Shown here piece by piece: positions 47,911 to 56,756 of a stretch of 64,000 nt of DNA. The first letter of the stretch is position 1; each line of letters begins with the position of its first letter. The DNA is from Stutzerimonas stutzeri RCH2 (lineage in GTDB: Bacteria; Pseudomonadota; Gammaproteobacteria; Pseudomonadales; Pseudomonadaceae): positions 248,001 to 312,000 of the forward strand of contig NC_019936.1 in the NCBI RefSeq assembly GCF_000327065.1, in the 5' to 3' direction. The notes beneath the pieces were generated by a model that saw only the letters and a program-made list of their open reading frames with translations, did not search any database and had not been told where the DNA came from. Position numbers and translations under genes: made by a program.

Positions 47911-49878
47911 TCAACTGCTCTGAACGCTGGCCAGGCTGACCACTTTGCCTTGGCGTCGCAGCGGTGCTGGCCGACGCAGTGCGCGCAGCATTTCCGCGGC
48001 TTGTGCCAGTTGTTGCTCCAGTTCGCCGCTGTAGCGGGTCAGCAGCTGCCCGCGCTGGCTGTTCTGCTGGCTTTCCTGGGCGAGGCTCTTGAGCCGCAGA
48101 ATGTGTGTTTCCAGCTGCTGCTTGTGCTCCAGCGAAAACTGCAGCAGCGGTGTCAGCGCGTCGCCAGCCCATTGCTCGGCTTCCTGACGCAGCCGCTGGT
48201 GCATGCCGATGACTTCCTGCACCAGGGTGGCGAAGAAACGCCGGGTCAGCGTGCGCTGCTCGGTGAGCAGCGTCTTGAGCTGCAGACGGAACTGGTCGGC
48301 CTTGCCTTGCAGGCTGCGCAGCTCGCGCTGGTAGGGCAGCAGCTGGAACAGCGGTGGGTCGATGCCATTCAACGGGTTTTCTTCGCTGTGCCGGCGGTAG
48401 ATCGCCGAAACCATCTTGTTGGCGCGCTCGGCCTCCTGTTCGAGGATGCCCAGGTCCTGCTCCACCGAGCGGAAGAAGTGCAGGATGGCCAGGTTGATGC
48501 CCAGCGTGGTCAGGCTACCGGTCAGGCTTCGCCGCAGTCGCGTCAGGTGTTCTTCAAGACGTTCTGCACGGATGGCTGCGCGCAGCAGCTCGCCCTGGCG
48601 TTGCAGCAGACGCTGATTGGTCTTCAGGTCCAGCAGGCGCTTGTGATGACGATTGTGGTCATGCCGGGTGCGCGCGGTGAGTTCCAGCAGCATCTGCCCG
48701 CTGCCTTCCTGATGACTGGCCAGCACGTCGCGCTGTTCGATGACCTTTTCCAGACGTAGCTTGAGCGCGTGCTGGCTGTTCTGCACCAGCGCCAGTACCT
48801 GTAGCACCACCTGGTCTTCCAGCAAGCGCTCTTTCTGCGCCAGGATGCGCTGGCTGAGCAGCTGCTCCAGCTGCTCCAGTTGACTGCGTTCGAGCAGTAC
48901 CTGGTCGCCGCGGATCTTCGCCATCAGCGCCTGCTTGGCCGACAGCGGCAGTACGTCGGCACAGTCGATGCCGAGCTGCTGTGCTGTGGTTGCGCGAATG
49001 TCTTCGATAGCCTTCTGGACGAAGGTTTCGCCGGCGACATCGTCCCAGAGCACATCAATCTTGTTGAGCACGGCGAACAGGCTGCTCTGGGTGTCTTCGT
49101 CAAGCTGACGGATATGCTGCTGCCAGATCTGCATATCGCTGGCGGTAACGCCGGTGTCGGCGGAGAGCAGGAAAATGATCGCCTGAGCGTTGGGCAGCAT
49201 CGACAGGGTCAGTTCCGGTTCGCTGCCTAGCGCGTTCAGCCCGGGCGTATCGAGAATGCGCAGGCCCTGGCGCAGCAGGGGATGATCGAAGTTGACCATG
49301 GCGTGCCGCCAGGCCGGCACCAGCACGGTGTTGGCGCTACCGGCGCTTTCCAGGCTGGCTGGGTCGAAACCCAGCTGGATCGCCTGCTCTACCGGCATGG
49401 CTTTGGTCAGCGCCACCTGGGCGAAGGCTTCAGCCATGCTTACAGGGTCGTGCGGATCGAGTGGCAGGTTCAGCCAGAGGCGCGGTGTGCGCTTGAGCTG
49501 CGCGATGCTGGTGTCTTCAAGGCGCGACTCGATGGGCAGCAGGCGGATGTAGGAGCGTTCCGAACGCGGATCGAACAGCAGTTCGGTGGGGCACATGGTG
49601 GTGCGGCCAGCCCGCGAAGGCAGGATGCGCTGACCGTAGTTGGAGAAGAACAGGCTGTTGATCAGCTCGGTCTTGCCGCGCGAATACTCGCCGACGAACG
49701 CCAGGGTGATGTGATCGGTGCGTAACACCCGCAGCGCTCGCTCCAGGCGCGCTTCCACGGCCTCGCTGCTGAGCCGGTTGTGCGCCAGCCAGCTGCGATA
49801 ACGGGTGATCTCGCGAATGAGGTCGCGCTTCCAGGTGACGTAGGCGTCCACTTGTCGATCGAGGCGTTCCATGCTCAT
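47911..49878 (-). CDS. Dynamin-like GTPase
   Basis: A 655-residue large GTPase. The G domain is N-terminal: P-loop GEYSRGKT (63-70), threonine switch region TTMCPTELLF, DTPGLNALG and NKID. The rest is long helical stalk with coiled-coil segments rich in Leu, Gln, Arg and Glu (about 340-640), with one hydrophobic patch (LTTLGINLAILHFF). This is the bacterial dynamin-like pattern; such proteins bind or remodel membranes. The stand-alone copy here suggests a single-subunit system. Function in pseudomonads is not established. The 270-bp region upstream carries only the hairpin at 50086-50122. Confidence 0.85.
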   Translation of the reverse strand: MSMERLDRQVDAYVTWKRDLIREITRYRSWLAHNRLSSEAVEARLERALRVLRTDHITLAFVGEYSRGKTELINSLFFSNYGQRILPSRAGRTTMCPTELLFDPRSERSYIRLLPIESRLEDTSIAQLKRTPRLWLNLPLDPHDPVSMAEAFAQVALTKAMPVEQAIQLGFDPASLESAGSANTVLVPAWRHAMVNFDHPLLRQGLRILDTPGLNALGSEPELTLSMLPNAQAIIFLLSADTGVTASDMQIWQQHIRQLDEDTQSSLFAVLNKIDVLWDDVAGETFVQKAIEDIRATTAQQLGIDCADVLPLSAKQALMAKIRGDQVLLERSQLEQLEQLLSQRILAQKERLLEDQVVLQVLALVQNSQHALKLRLEKVIEQRDVLASHQEGSGQMLLELTARTRHDHNRHHKRLLDLKTNQRLLQRQGELLRAAIRAERLEEHLTRLRRSLTGSLTTLGINLAILHFFRSVEQDLGILEQEAERANKMVSAIYRRHSEENPLNGIDPPLFQLLPYQRELRSLQGKADQFRLQLKTLLTEQRTLTRRFFATLVQEVIGMHQRLRQEAEQWAGDALTPLLQFSLEHKQQLETHILRLKSLAQESQQNSQRGQLLTRYSGELEQQLAQAAEMLRALRRPAPLRRQGKVVSLASVQSS

Positions 49879-50085
49879 CCAACTCCTGGAAGTGTGTTCG
49901 GCGAATTATCGGACCCGTCGGTGCAAGGTCAATTCAATCGAAGCCTGGCGTGACCGAGCGGCCACGATCACGGCATGGACGGTCATGATCGGCTCAAGTT
50001 CGAGCCGATGTCCTCGTTCATACCCCGCAGCTGAGTACGAGACTGGATGGAAACAGCCGAGAAAGTGCAGTCTACGTACTGCCGT

Positions 50086-50122
50086 GCGGCATTCCGAGGC
50101 GCTTTTTGCTCCTCGGTGCCGC
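50086..50122 (-). repeat. Bulged hairpin downstream of yggT
   Basis: GCGGCA and CCGAGG (50086-50099, with a TT bulge) pair with CCTCGG and TGCCGC (50111-50122), a 12-bp stem. A second small stem GCTTTG/CAAAGC lies at 50121-50136. They lie past the yggT stop and could end its transcript; there is no T-run after the stem. Confidence 0.45.
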
Positions 50123-50148
50123 TTTGGCAGCAAAGCATGAACGGCGTC

Positions 50149-50739
50149 TCAGATAAGCATGCGCAGGATGTTGGGCATGTGGGTCATGGTGGCCAGGTTG
50201 TTCACCACCAGCATGTCCAGCAGCTTGATCGTCAGGAAAGCGAAGATCGGCGAGATATCCAGCCCGCCGAGGTTCGGCAGCAGGCGGCGGAACGGCGCCA
50301 GGACCGGTTCGCAGAGTTGGCTGACCAGCTGTGCTCCCGGGTTGTGGCTGCCGGGTGCTACCCAGGACAGGATGACGCTGATGATCAGCGCCCAGAAGAA
50401 GATGTTGAGGAACAGGCCGGTGATGCCGATCAGCGCCCAGACCAACAGCAGCAACGGATTGCCGGTGGTGCCGTAGGCGATCAGCAGAATCAGCGTCATC
50501 AGCACCATCTGCACGATCAGCGCCAGGATCAGCGAGGAAAGGTCCAGCGTGCCCATGCTCGGAATGATGCGGCGCATCGGCCGCAGCAGCGGATGGGTCG
50601 CCTTGACGATGAACTGGCTCAGCGGGTTGTAAAAGTCGGCGCGTACCAGTTGCAGGATGAAGCGCAGCAGCACGATCAGCAGGTAAAGGCTGCCCAAGGT
50701 CTGGATGACGAGGATCAGGGCTTGCGAGAGTTGGGACAT
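50149..50739 (-). CDS. YggT family membrane protein
   Basis: A 196-residue inner-membrane protein with two YGGT repeats (LVRADFYNPLSQFIVKATHPLLRPMRRIIP and VAPGSHNPGAQLVSQLCEPVLAPFRRLLP), each flanked by helices. Conserved next to proC; proposed roles concern osmotic or ion balance, not proven. Follows proC by 9 bp. Confidence 0.93.
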   Translation of the reverse strand: MSQLSQALILVIQTLGSLYLLIVLLRFILQLVRADFYNPLSQFIVKATHPLLRPMRRIIPSMGTLDLSSLILALIVQMVLMTLILLIAYGTTGNPLLLLVWALIGITGLFLNIFFWALIISVILSWVAPGSHNPGAQLVSQLCEPVLAPFRRLLPNLGGLDISPIFAFLTIKLLDMLVVNNLATMTHMPNILRMLI

Positions 50740-50748
50740 GAATGCTCC

Positions 50749-51573
50749 TTATTGGCCCAGTTGTTCGGCCAGCTCGGCCGAGCGTTGTGCGGCGGCGTTT
50801 AGCGCCTGCTGCACCAGTCGCTCGAAGCCGCCGGCCTGGAAGGCTTTGATCGCCGCTTCGGTGGTTCCGTTCGGCGAGGTGACGCGACGCCGCAGTTCGG
50901 CGGCATCGACATCGCTTTCGCAAGCCATGCGCGCTGCGCCCAGCGCGGTTTGCATGGTCAGTTGCGCGGCGGTATCGCGGGGCAGCCCGAGCTGCTCGCC
51001 GGCGGCGGTCATCGCTTCGATCAGCAGGAAGAAATAGGCCGGGCCGCTACCGGAAACTGCCGTCACTGCGTCGATCAGGCGTTCCTCTTCGAGCCACAGC
51101 GCAATGCCGACGGCCGACAGCAGTTGCTCGGCCTGCTGCTTTTGCTCGGCGCTGACCTGGGCATTGGCGAAGAGGCCGCTTACTCCTTGGCGCAGCAATG
51201 CCGGGGTGTTCGGCATGCAGCGCACGATCGCCTGCGGACGCGGCCCCAGCCAGCGCTGCAAGCTGTCGCAGCTGATGCCAGCGGCGATCGAGACGATCAA
51301 GGGGGCGTGATCCAGATGGGGAACCAGATCGCGGCAGACGCTCTGCATGACCTGAGGTTTGACCGAAAGCACCACCACATCGGCGCCGGCCAGCGCGTCG
51401 GCGTTTTGCGCGAAGGTCTGGATGCCATGCTCGGCGCTGATCTTCGCGCGCTGCTCGGCGCCTGGATCGCTGGCGCGGATGGCTTCAGCGGCGACACCTT
51501 GGGCGCGCAGCCCGCCGATCAGGCTGGCGGCCATGTTGCCGGCGCCGATGAAGGCGATGCGGGGAGAGATCAT
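50749..51573 (-). CDS. proC: Pyrroline-5-carboxylate reductase
   Basis: A 274-residue enzyme for the last step of proline synthesis. N-terminal Rossmann site RIAFIGAGNMAASLIGG; C-terminal signature LPRDTAAQLTMQTALGAARM and SPNGTTEAAI. The start at 51573 has AGGA 6 bases upstream; the longer frame start lacks a ribosome site. Lies 10 bp after yggS. Confidence 0.97.
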   Translation of the reverse strand: MISPRIAFIGAGNMAASLIGGLRAQGVAAEAIRASDPGAEQRAKISAEHGIQTFAQNADALAGADVVVLSVKPQVMQSVCRDLVPHLDHAPLIVSIAAGISCDSLQRWLGPRPQAIVRCMPNTPALLRQGVSGLFANAQVSAEQKQQAEQLLSAVGIALWLEEERLIDAVTAVSGSGPAYFFLLIEAMTAAGEQLGLPRDTAAQLTMQTALGAARMACESDVDAAELRRRVTSPNGTTEAAIKAFQAGGFERLVQQALNAAAQRSAELAEQLGQ

Positions 51574-51583
51574 AGCAATTCCT

Positions 51584-52273
51584 TTATTGAGGGCGCCCGT
51601 AATCACGAGCACCGAACAGTGCGGTACCGATGCGGACCCAGGTCGCGCCTTCGGCGATCGCCGCTTCGAGATCCTGGCTCATGCCCATGGACAGCGTATC
51701 CAGCGTCAGTGGCAGTTCATCGCGCAATGCGCGCAGGCGGGCGAAGGCGGCGCGCTGCTCGGCGGGGTCTTCGCTCGGTGCGGGAATGCACATCAGGCCA
51801 CGCAGGCGCAGCTGCGGCATCGCGGCGACGGCCTGCGCCAGCTGTAGCAACTCTTCTGGCGCGCAGCCGGACTTGCTCGCCTCGCCGCTGACATTCACCT
51901 GCAGGCATATATTCAGCGGTGGTAGTTCGGCTGGACGTTGATCGGACAGGCGCTGGGCGATCTTCAGGCGATCCACCGAGTGCACCCAGTCGAAGCGCTC
52001 GGCGATGGATTTGGTCTTGTTCGACTGGATGGGACCGATGAAATGCCAGGCCAGCGACAGGTCGCTCAGCTCGGCCTGCTTGTCCAGCGCTTCCTGCAGA
52101 TAGTTCTCGCCGAAATCGAGGATGCCGCCAGCCGCAGCTTCGCGAATGGCGGCGGCCGGCTGGGTCTTGCTCACTGCCAGCAGCCCGACCGTGGCCGGGT
52201 CGCGATCCACAGCTTGCGCCGCCTCACGGATGCGCGCTGCGACCTTTGCAATATTCTTCTCTATCGTGGACAT
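51584..52273 (-). CDS. YggS family PLP homeostasis protein
   Basis: A 229-residue PLP-binding protein (fold of alanine racemase N-terminal domain). The PLP lysine is in LLAVSKTQP near residue 36; further motifs FGENYLQEAL, WHFIGPIQSNKTK and LSMGMSQDLEAAI. It controls free pyridoxal phosphate. Divergent from pilT across 66 bp. Confidence 0.96.
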   Translation of the reverse strand: MSTIEKNIAKVAARIREAAQAVDRDPATVGLLAVSKTQPAAAIREAAAGGILDFGENYLQEALDKQAELSDLSLAWHFIGPIQSNKTKSIAERFDWVHSVDRLKIAQRLSDQRPAELPPLNICLQVNVSGEASKSGCAPEELLQLAQAVAAMPQLRLRGLMCIPAPSEDPAEQRAAFARLRALRDELPLTLDTLSMGMSQDLEAAIAEGATWVRIGTALFGARDYGRPQ

Positions 52274-52339
52274 TACTTGCGCCCGCCGCCTTGGGGTCTG
52301 CGCGGCATTCTACCTGCTTGCTTGTAATTGGGGAGTCCC

Positions 52340-53374
52340 ATGGATATCACAGAACTGCTGGCCTTCAGTGCCAAGCAGGGTGCGTCGGATTTGCACCTTT
52401 CCGCCGGCCTGCCGCCGATGATCCGCGTCGATGGCGACGTGCGGCGCATCAACCTGCCGGCCATGGACCACAAGCAGGTGCATGCGCTGATCTACGACAT
52501 CATGAACGACAAGCAGCGCAAGGATTTCGAGGAGTTCCTCGAAACCGACTTCTCCTTCGAAGTGCCGGGCGTGGCGCGCTTCCGGGTCAACGCCTTCAAC
52601 CAGAACCGTGGTTCCGGCGCGGTGTTCCGGACCATTCCCTCCAAGGTGCTGACAATGGAAGACCTGGGAATGGGCGAGGTGTTCCGCAAGATCACCGATG
52701 TGCCGCGCGGGCTGGTACTGGTCACCGGGCCGACCGGTTCGGGCAAGTCGACCACTCTGGCGGCGATGCTCGATTACCTGAATAACACCAAGTATCACCA
52801 CATCCTCACCATCGAAGACCCCATCGAATTCGTCCACGAGTCGAAGAAGTGCCTGGTCAACCAGCGTGAGGTCCATCGCGACACCCTGGGCTTCTCCGAG
52901 GCGCTGCGTTCGGCACTGCGTGAAGACCCGGACATCATTCTCGTCGGCGAAATGCGCGACCTGGAAACCATCCGCCTGGCGCTGACCGCTGCGGAAACCG
53001 GTCACCTGGTGTTCGGCACCCTGCACACCACCTCAGCGGCGAAGACCATCGACCGCGTGGTCGACGTGTTCCCGGCCGAAGAGAAGTCCATGGTCCGCTC
53101 GATGCTTTCCGAATCGCTGCAGGCGGTGATCTCGCAGACGCTGCTGAAGAAGGTCGGCGGCGGCCGTGTGGCGGCTCACGAGATCATGATCGGCACGCCG
53201 GCGATCCGTAACCTGATCCGCGAGGACAAGGTGGCGCAGATGTATTCCTCGATCCAGACCGGTGGCTCGCTGGGCATGCAGACCCTCGACTCATGCCTCA
53301 AGGGACTGCTCGCCAAAGGGCTTATCTCGCGAGACAGCGCGAAGGAAAAGGCCAAGCAGCCAGAGAACTTCTAA
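52340..53374 (+). CDS. pilT: Type IV pilus retraction ATPase PilT
   Basis: A 344-residue hexameric ATPase that depolymerises type IV pili. Walker A GPTGSGKST near residue 135, Asp box ILTIEDPIEFVH, Walker B DIILVGEMRD, His box TLHTTSAAKTIDR, and the C-terminal AIRNLIRE motif essential for retraction. The start at 52340 (MDITELLAFS) is standard. Confidence 0.98.
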   Translation: MDITELLAFSAKQGASDLHLSAGLPPMIRVDGDVRRINLPAMDHKQVHALIYDIMNDKQRKDFEEFLETDFSFEVPGVARFRVNAFNQNRGSGAVFRTIPSKVLTMEDLGMGEVFRKITDVPRGLVLVTGPTGSGKSTTLAAMLDYLNNTKYHHILTIEDPIEFVHESKKCLVNQREVHRDTLGFSEALRSALREDPDIILVGEMRDLETIRLALTAAETGHLVFGTLHTTSAAKTIDRVVDVFPAEEKSMVRSMLSESLQAVISQTLLKKVGGGRVAAHEIMIGTPAIRNLIREDKVAQMYSSIQTGGSLGMQTLDSCLKGLLAKGLISRDSAKEKAKQPENF

Positions 53375-53391
53375 ACGCCTGACAACCCCTG

Positions 53392-53410
53392 GCGCCGCCC
53401 GACGCGGCGC
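53392..53410 (+). repeat. Hairpin in the pilT-pilU gap
   Basis: GCGCCGC and GCGGCGC form a 7-bp GC stem with a 5-base loop 18 bp after the pilT stop. No T-run; it may lower read-through into pilU or stabilise pilT mRNA. Confidence 0.45.
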
Positions 53411-53433
53411 TTGCCACGATTGCGAGTAAAACG

Positions 53434-54579
53434 ATGGAATTCGAGAAACTTCTGCGCCTGATGGTGGAAAAGGGCGGCTCCGATCTGTTCATCACGGCAG
53501 GCGTACCGCCTTCGATGAAGGTCAACGGCAAGATCATGCCGGTGAGCAAGACGGCGATGTCGCCGGAAATGACCCGCGAGACCGTGCACGGCGTGATGAA
53601 CGAGCAGCAGCGCCGCGAGTTCACCGAGAACCACGAGTGCAACTTCGCCATCAGCGCCCGCGGTATCGGCCGTTTCCGGGTCAGCGCCTTCTACCAGCGC
53701 AACCTCGCCGGCATGGTGCTGCGGCGTATCGAAACCAACATTCCGACCATCGAAGAACTCAAGCTGCCGGACGTCCTCAAGAAGCTGTCGATGACCAAGC
53801 GCGGGCTGGTGCTGTTCGTCGGTGCCACCGGTACCGGCAAGTCGACCTCGCTGGCCTCGATGATCGGCTACCGCAACAAGAATTCCAGCGGGCACATCAT
53901 CTCCATCGAAGACCCGATCGAATTCATCCACCAGCATCAGAGCTGCATCGTCACCCAGCGCGAGGTCGGTATCGACACCAGCTCGTTCGAGGTGGCCTTG
54001 AAGAACACCCTGCGCCAGGCGCCGGACGTGATCCTCATCGGCGAGATCCGCACCCGTGAAACCATGGACTACGCCGTAGCGTTCGCCGAAACCGGTCACC
54101 TGTGCCTGGCGACCCTGCACGCCAACAACGCCAACCAGGCGCTGGATCGCATCATCAACTTCTTCCCGCCTGACCGGCACAACCAGGTGTGGATGGATCT
54201 GTCGCTCAACCTCAAGGCCATCGTCGCCCAGCAGCTGGTGCCGACGCCTGACGGCAAGGGGCGCCGTGCGGTGATCGAGGTGCTGATCAATACGCCGCTG
54301 GCGGCCGATCTGATCCGCAAGGGCGAGGTGCATGAGCTCAAGTCGCTGATGAAGCGTTCCACCGAGCTGGGTATGCAGACCTTCGACCAGGCGCTGTACA
54401 ACCTCTATGTGCAGGGCGAGATCACCTACGAAGATGCGTTGCTGCACGCCGATTCGGCCAACGACCTGCGGCTGCTGATCAAGCTGGGATCGGAAACCGA
54501 TGGCGAACATCTGACCAGCGTGTCGCAAGGCCTGAGCCTCGAGGTCAGTGACGACGATCCGGGCCGCAGCTTCCGCTAG
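53434..54579 (+). CDS. pilU: Type IV pilus accessory retraction ATPase PilU
   Basis: A 381-residue PilT paralogue. Walker A GATGTGKST, Asp box SIEDPIEFIH, Walker B DVILIGEIRT, His box TLHANNANQALDR. The C-terminal extension of about 35 residues (LGSETDGEHLTSVSQGLSLE) separates it from PilT. Works with PilT for high-force retraction. Ends in a CTAG shared with the convergent DUF4130 gene. Confidence 0.97.
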   Translation: MEFEKLLRLMVEKGGSDLFITAGVPPSMKVNGKIMPVSKTAMSPEMTRETVHGVMNEQQRREFTENHECNFAISARGIGRFRVSAFYQRNLAGMVLRRIETNIPTIEELKLPDVLKKLSMTKRGLVLFVGATGTGKSTSLASMIGYRNKNSSGHIISIEDPIEFIHQHQSCIVTQREVGIDTSSFEVALKNTLRQAPDVILIGEIRTRETMDYAVAFAETGHLCLATLHANNANQALDRIINFFPPDRHNQVWMDLSLNLKAIVAQQLVPTPDGKGRRAVIEVLINTPLAADLIRKGEVHELKSLMKRSTELGMQTFDQALYNLYVQGEITYEDALLHADSANDLRLLIKLGSETDGEHLTSVSQGLSLEVSDDDPGRSFR

Positions 54580-55412
54580 TCGGCCGGTTTTGCATCCCGG
54601 CCGATGCGCTTGCCGCTTCTCGCGGCGACGCGCTCGGCCTGGCCATCACGCTGCGCACCGGCCCGCGCGCGGCTCATCAACTGCGGGATCAACATGCCTT
54701 CGGGTAGATTCTTCCAGAAACGCACCGGCAGGTTGCTCTCCAGTACGCCGCGGTTCAATCGGGCCGGGTTGAACGTGCTTTCGTAATATGCCTTCCATAG
54801 CTCGCCGCCCGGGTCCGCGGCGCTCTGCGCCAACTGCCGCCATTGTGGTGGGCAGGGTCGGGTGTAGTACATCTGCTGGCCGTCCCAGCAAACAGCTTCT
54901 TCCGGGGTCGCGATCAGCCAGCGGTTGCCACCCATCCGTTCGGCGAAATGCCCGGCCGCCCAGGGCAGTACGTCGTGCGCGGGCTCGAACCAGGCGACGT
55001 GCTGCGGTCCATCACTGGTCTGCAGTGGGCTGAAGCGCAGAAAGGCATGCAGATGATGGGCCTCACGGCGGACTGCCTTGATTCGCCCATGTAGCTCGCT
55101 GCCATCGATGTCGCCGACCATTCGCGCACTCGAATCGCCCTGGGCGACCCGCCAAAGCACGCGATACAGCAGGCTCCAGCGCTGCTCGGTGCGATAGCGT
55201 GCCGCCAGTTCGAGCTCGTCCAGCAGTTGCCTCGGGACGCGAATCCGCGGTCCGCATTCCGTTGACGGTGCAGGCGAAGGATCGTCGAACAACCCCGTCG
55301 ATTCATCGTCGCTGGCCCAGTTCACTTCATGTGGTGCGACGTGGCTCTGCAGCAGCGTCCGAGCGCGACTTCGCCACGCCTGGAAGCTTCCATCGAAGCG
55401 CACCGTGAGCAT
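54576..55412 (-). CDS. DUF4130/TIGR03915-type predicted DNA metabolism protein
   Basis: A 278-residue protein of the family that in other bacteria is encoded with a radical SAM repair protein or fused to UdgX uracil-DNA glycosylases. The characteristic core is present: RTEQRWSLLYRVLWR near residue 93, VRREAHHLHAFLRF near 137, HVAWFEPAHDVLPWAAGHF and RMGGNRWLIATPEEAVCWDG. The C-terminus is basic (RAGAQRDGQAERVAARSGKR), suited to nucleic acid contact. Its ATG overlaps the radical SAM stop (TAATG), so both are made together. No catalytic mechanism is known. Confidence 0.85.
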   Translation of the reverse strand: MLTVRFDGSFQAWRSRARTLLQSHVAPHEVNWASDDESTGLFDDPSPAPSTECGPRIRVPRQLLDELELAARYRTEQRWSLLYRVLWRVAQGDSSARMVGDIDGSELHGRIKAVRREAHHLHAFLRFSPLQTSDGPQHVAWFEPAHDVLPWAAGHFAERMGGNRWLIATPEEAVCWDGQQMYYTRPCPPQWRQLAQSAADPGGELWKAYYESTFNPARLNRGVLESNLPVRFWKNLPEGMLIPQLMSRARAGAQRDGQAERVAARSGKRIGRDAKPAD

Positions 55413-56623
55413 TACCAGAGCGCCAGTTGTGCGGGCGTGTCGCGCAGGTGCTGGCGCAGCATGGCCGACTCCTGTCCTGCCAGGCTTGGCCGGTAATCCT
55501 GAGTGATGACGAAGGGTTTGGCTTTCTCGAGCGAGCAGCGTAGACGGGTCAGATCCTCGAAGCGGATGCGCTTCTGCCGGCGCAGATCCACCAGCCGTTT
55601 CGCGCTGAGCATGCCGATTCCGGGAATGCGCGCGATCATCGTCGGTTCGGCGCGGTTGAGGTCCACTGGAAACTGGTCGCGATGCGCCAGCGCCCAGGCC
55701 AGCTTCGGATCGATATCCAGCGCGAGGTTGCCTGGGCCAGCGAGGAGTTCGCCGGCCTTGAAGCCGTAGCCCCGCATAAGGAAGTCGGCCTGATACAGCC
55801 GGTGCTCACGCATCAGCGGTGGTGCCGCGAAGGGCACGGTGTTGGGGCTGTGCGGAATCGGGCTGAAGGCCGAATAGTAGACCCGGCGCAGGCGATAGCT
55901 GCCGTACAGCGACTGGGCGGTGTGCAGGATGGTGCTGTCGTCGGTGTTGTCGGCGCCAACGATCATCTGCGTGCTCTGCCCGGCGGGTGCGAAGCGCGGC
56001 GCGCGCTTCTCCGCGCTGGCTTCGGTTTCGCCCTGGTGAATGGTGTGCATGGCCTGTTTGATGGTCAGCACCTGCTTTTCCGGTGCCAGGCGGATCAGGC
56101 TGGTTTCGGTTGGCAGCTCGATATTCACGCTGAGCCGATCGGCGTAGCGGCCGGCTTCGGCAATCAGCAGCGGGTCGGCGTCGGGAATGGTCTTGAGGTG
56201 GATGTAACCGCGAAACTCGTGCTCCTCTCGCAGCAGCCTGGCAACCCGCACCAGCTGTTCCATGGTGTAGTCCGCCGAGCGGATGATGCCGGAGCTGAGG
56301 AACAGGCCGCTGATGCAGTTGCGCCGGTAGAAGTCGAGCGTCAGGCTGACCACCTCTTCCGGCGTGAAGCGCGCCCGCGGCACATCGCTGGAGCGGCGAT
56401 TGACGCAGTATTGGCAGTCGTACAGGCAGAAGTTGGTCAGCAGGATCTTCAGCAGCGCCACGCAGCGCCCATCTGGCGTGAAGCTGTGACAGATGCCCAT
56501 GCCATTGGTAGCGCCGAGTCCGCTCTTGCCCTTCGAGCTGCGCTTCGGCGCGCCGCTACTGGCACAGGAGACGTCGTACTTGGCGGCGTCGGCAAGCACG
56601 CTGAGTTTGTCGATCAATTGCAT
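55412..56623 (-). CDS. Putative DNA modification/repair radical SAM protein (TIGR03916-type)
   Basis: A 403-residue radical SAM protein. The [4Fe-4S] cysteines are Cys66, Cys70 and Cys73 (NFCLYDCQYC). Additional conserved cysteines at 20, 45 and 54 (VSCASSG, GICHS, GRCVA) could ligate a second cluster. Motif LSSGIIRSADYTMEQL follows. The C-terminus holds a helix-hairpin-helix DNA-binding element (MIARIPGIGMLSAKRL). The start at 56623 (MQLIDKLSVLADAAKYDVSC) is the family start. A LexA box ends 16 bases upstream. First gene of an SOS-type two-gene unit with the DUF4130 gene. Confidence 0.88.
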   Translation of the reverse strand: MQLIDKLSVLADAAKYDVSCASSGAPKRSSKGKSGLGATNGMGICHSFTPDGRCVALLKILLTNFCLYDCQYCVNRRSSDVPRARFTPEEVVSLTLDFYRRNCISGLFLSSGIIRSADYTMEQLVRVARLLREEHEFRGYIHLKTIPDADPLLIAEAGRYADRLSVNIELPTETSLIRLAPEKQVLTIKQAMHTIHQGETEASAEKRAPRFAPAGQSTQMIVGADNTDDSTILHTAQSLYGSYRLRRVYYSAFSPIPHSPNTVPFAAPPLMREHRLYQADFLMRGYGFKAGELLAGPGNLALDIDPKLAWALAHRDQFPVDLNRAEPTMIARIPGIGMLSAKRLVDLRRQKRIRFEDLTRLRCSLEKAKPFVITQDYRPSLAGQESAMLRQHLRDTPAQLALW

Positions 56624-56639
56624 GACGGTGACCGTTATA

Positions 56640-56655
56640 CTGTTCGCATATACAG
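56640..56655 (-). promoter_or_regulatory. LexA (SOS) box of the radical SAM/DUF4130 operon
   Basis: CTGTTCGCATATACAG is a full CTGT-N8-ACAG LexA palindrome, 16 bp before the radical SAM start. A TATAAC -10 box on the minus strand lies right beside it (56638-56633), so LexA would block RNA polymerase. It is also about 100 bp upstream of the divergent TM2 gene. Confidence 0.85.
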
Positions 56656-56756
56656 TATCACGTCGATGCATTGCAGCAAGGGCCGTCTGGCGGGGCGGTT
56701 CAGGCGCATTATCGGATAAGCTGGACGTCACTCATCAAGCGCACATCGAGGTTCGG

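Noticed and set aside
54548..55094. Several plus-strand frames opposite the DUF4130 gene
   Set aside because: Arg/Ala/Pro-rich shadow reading; the minus-strand gene has clear family motifs and translational coupling.
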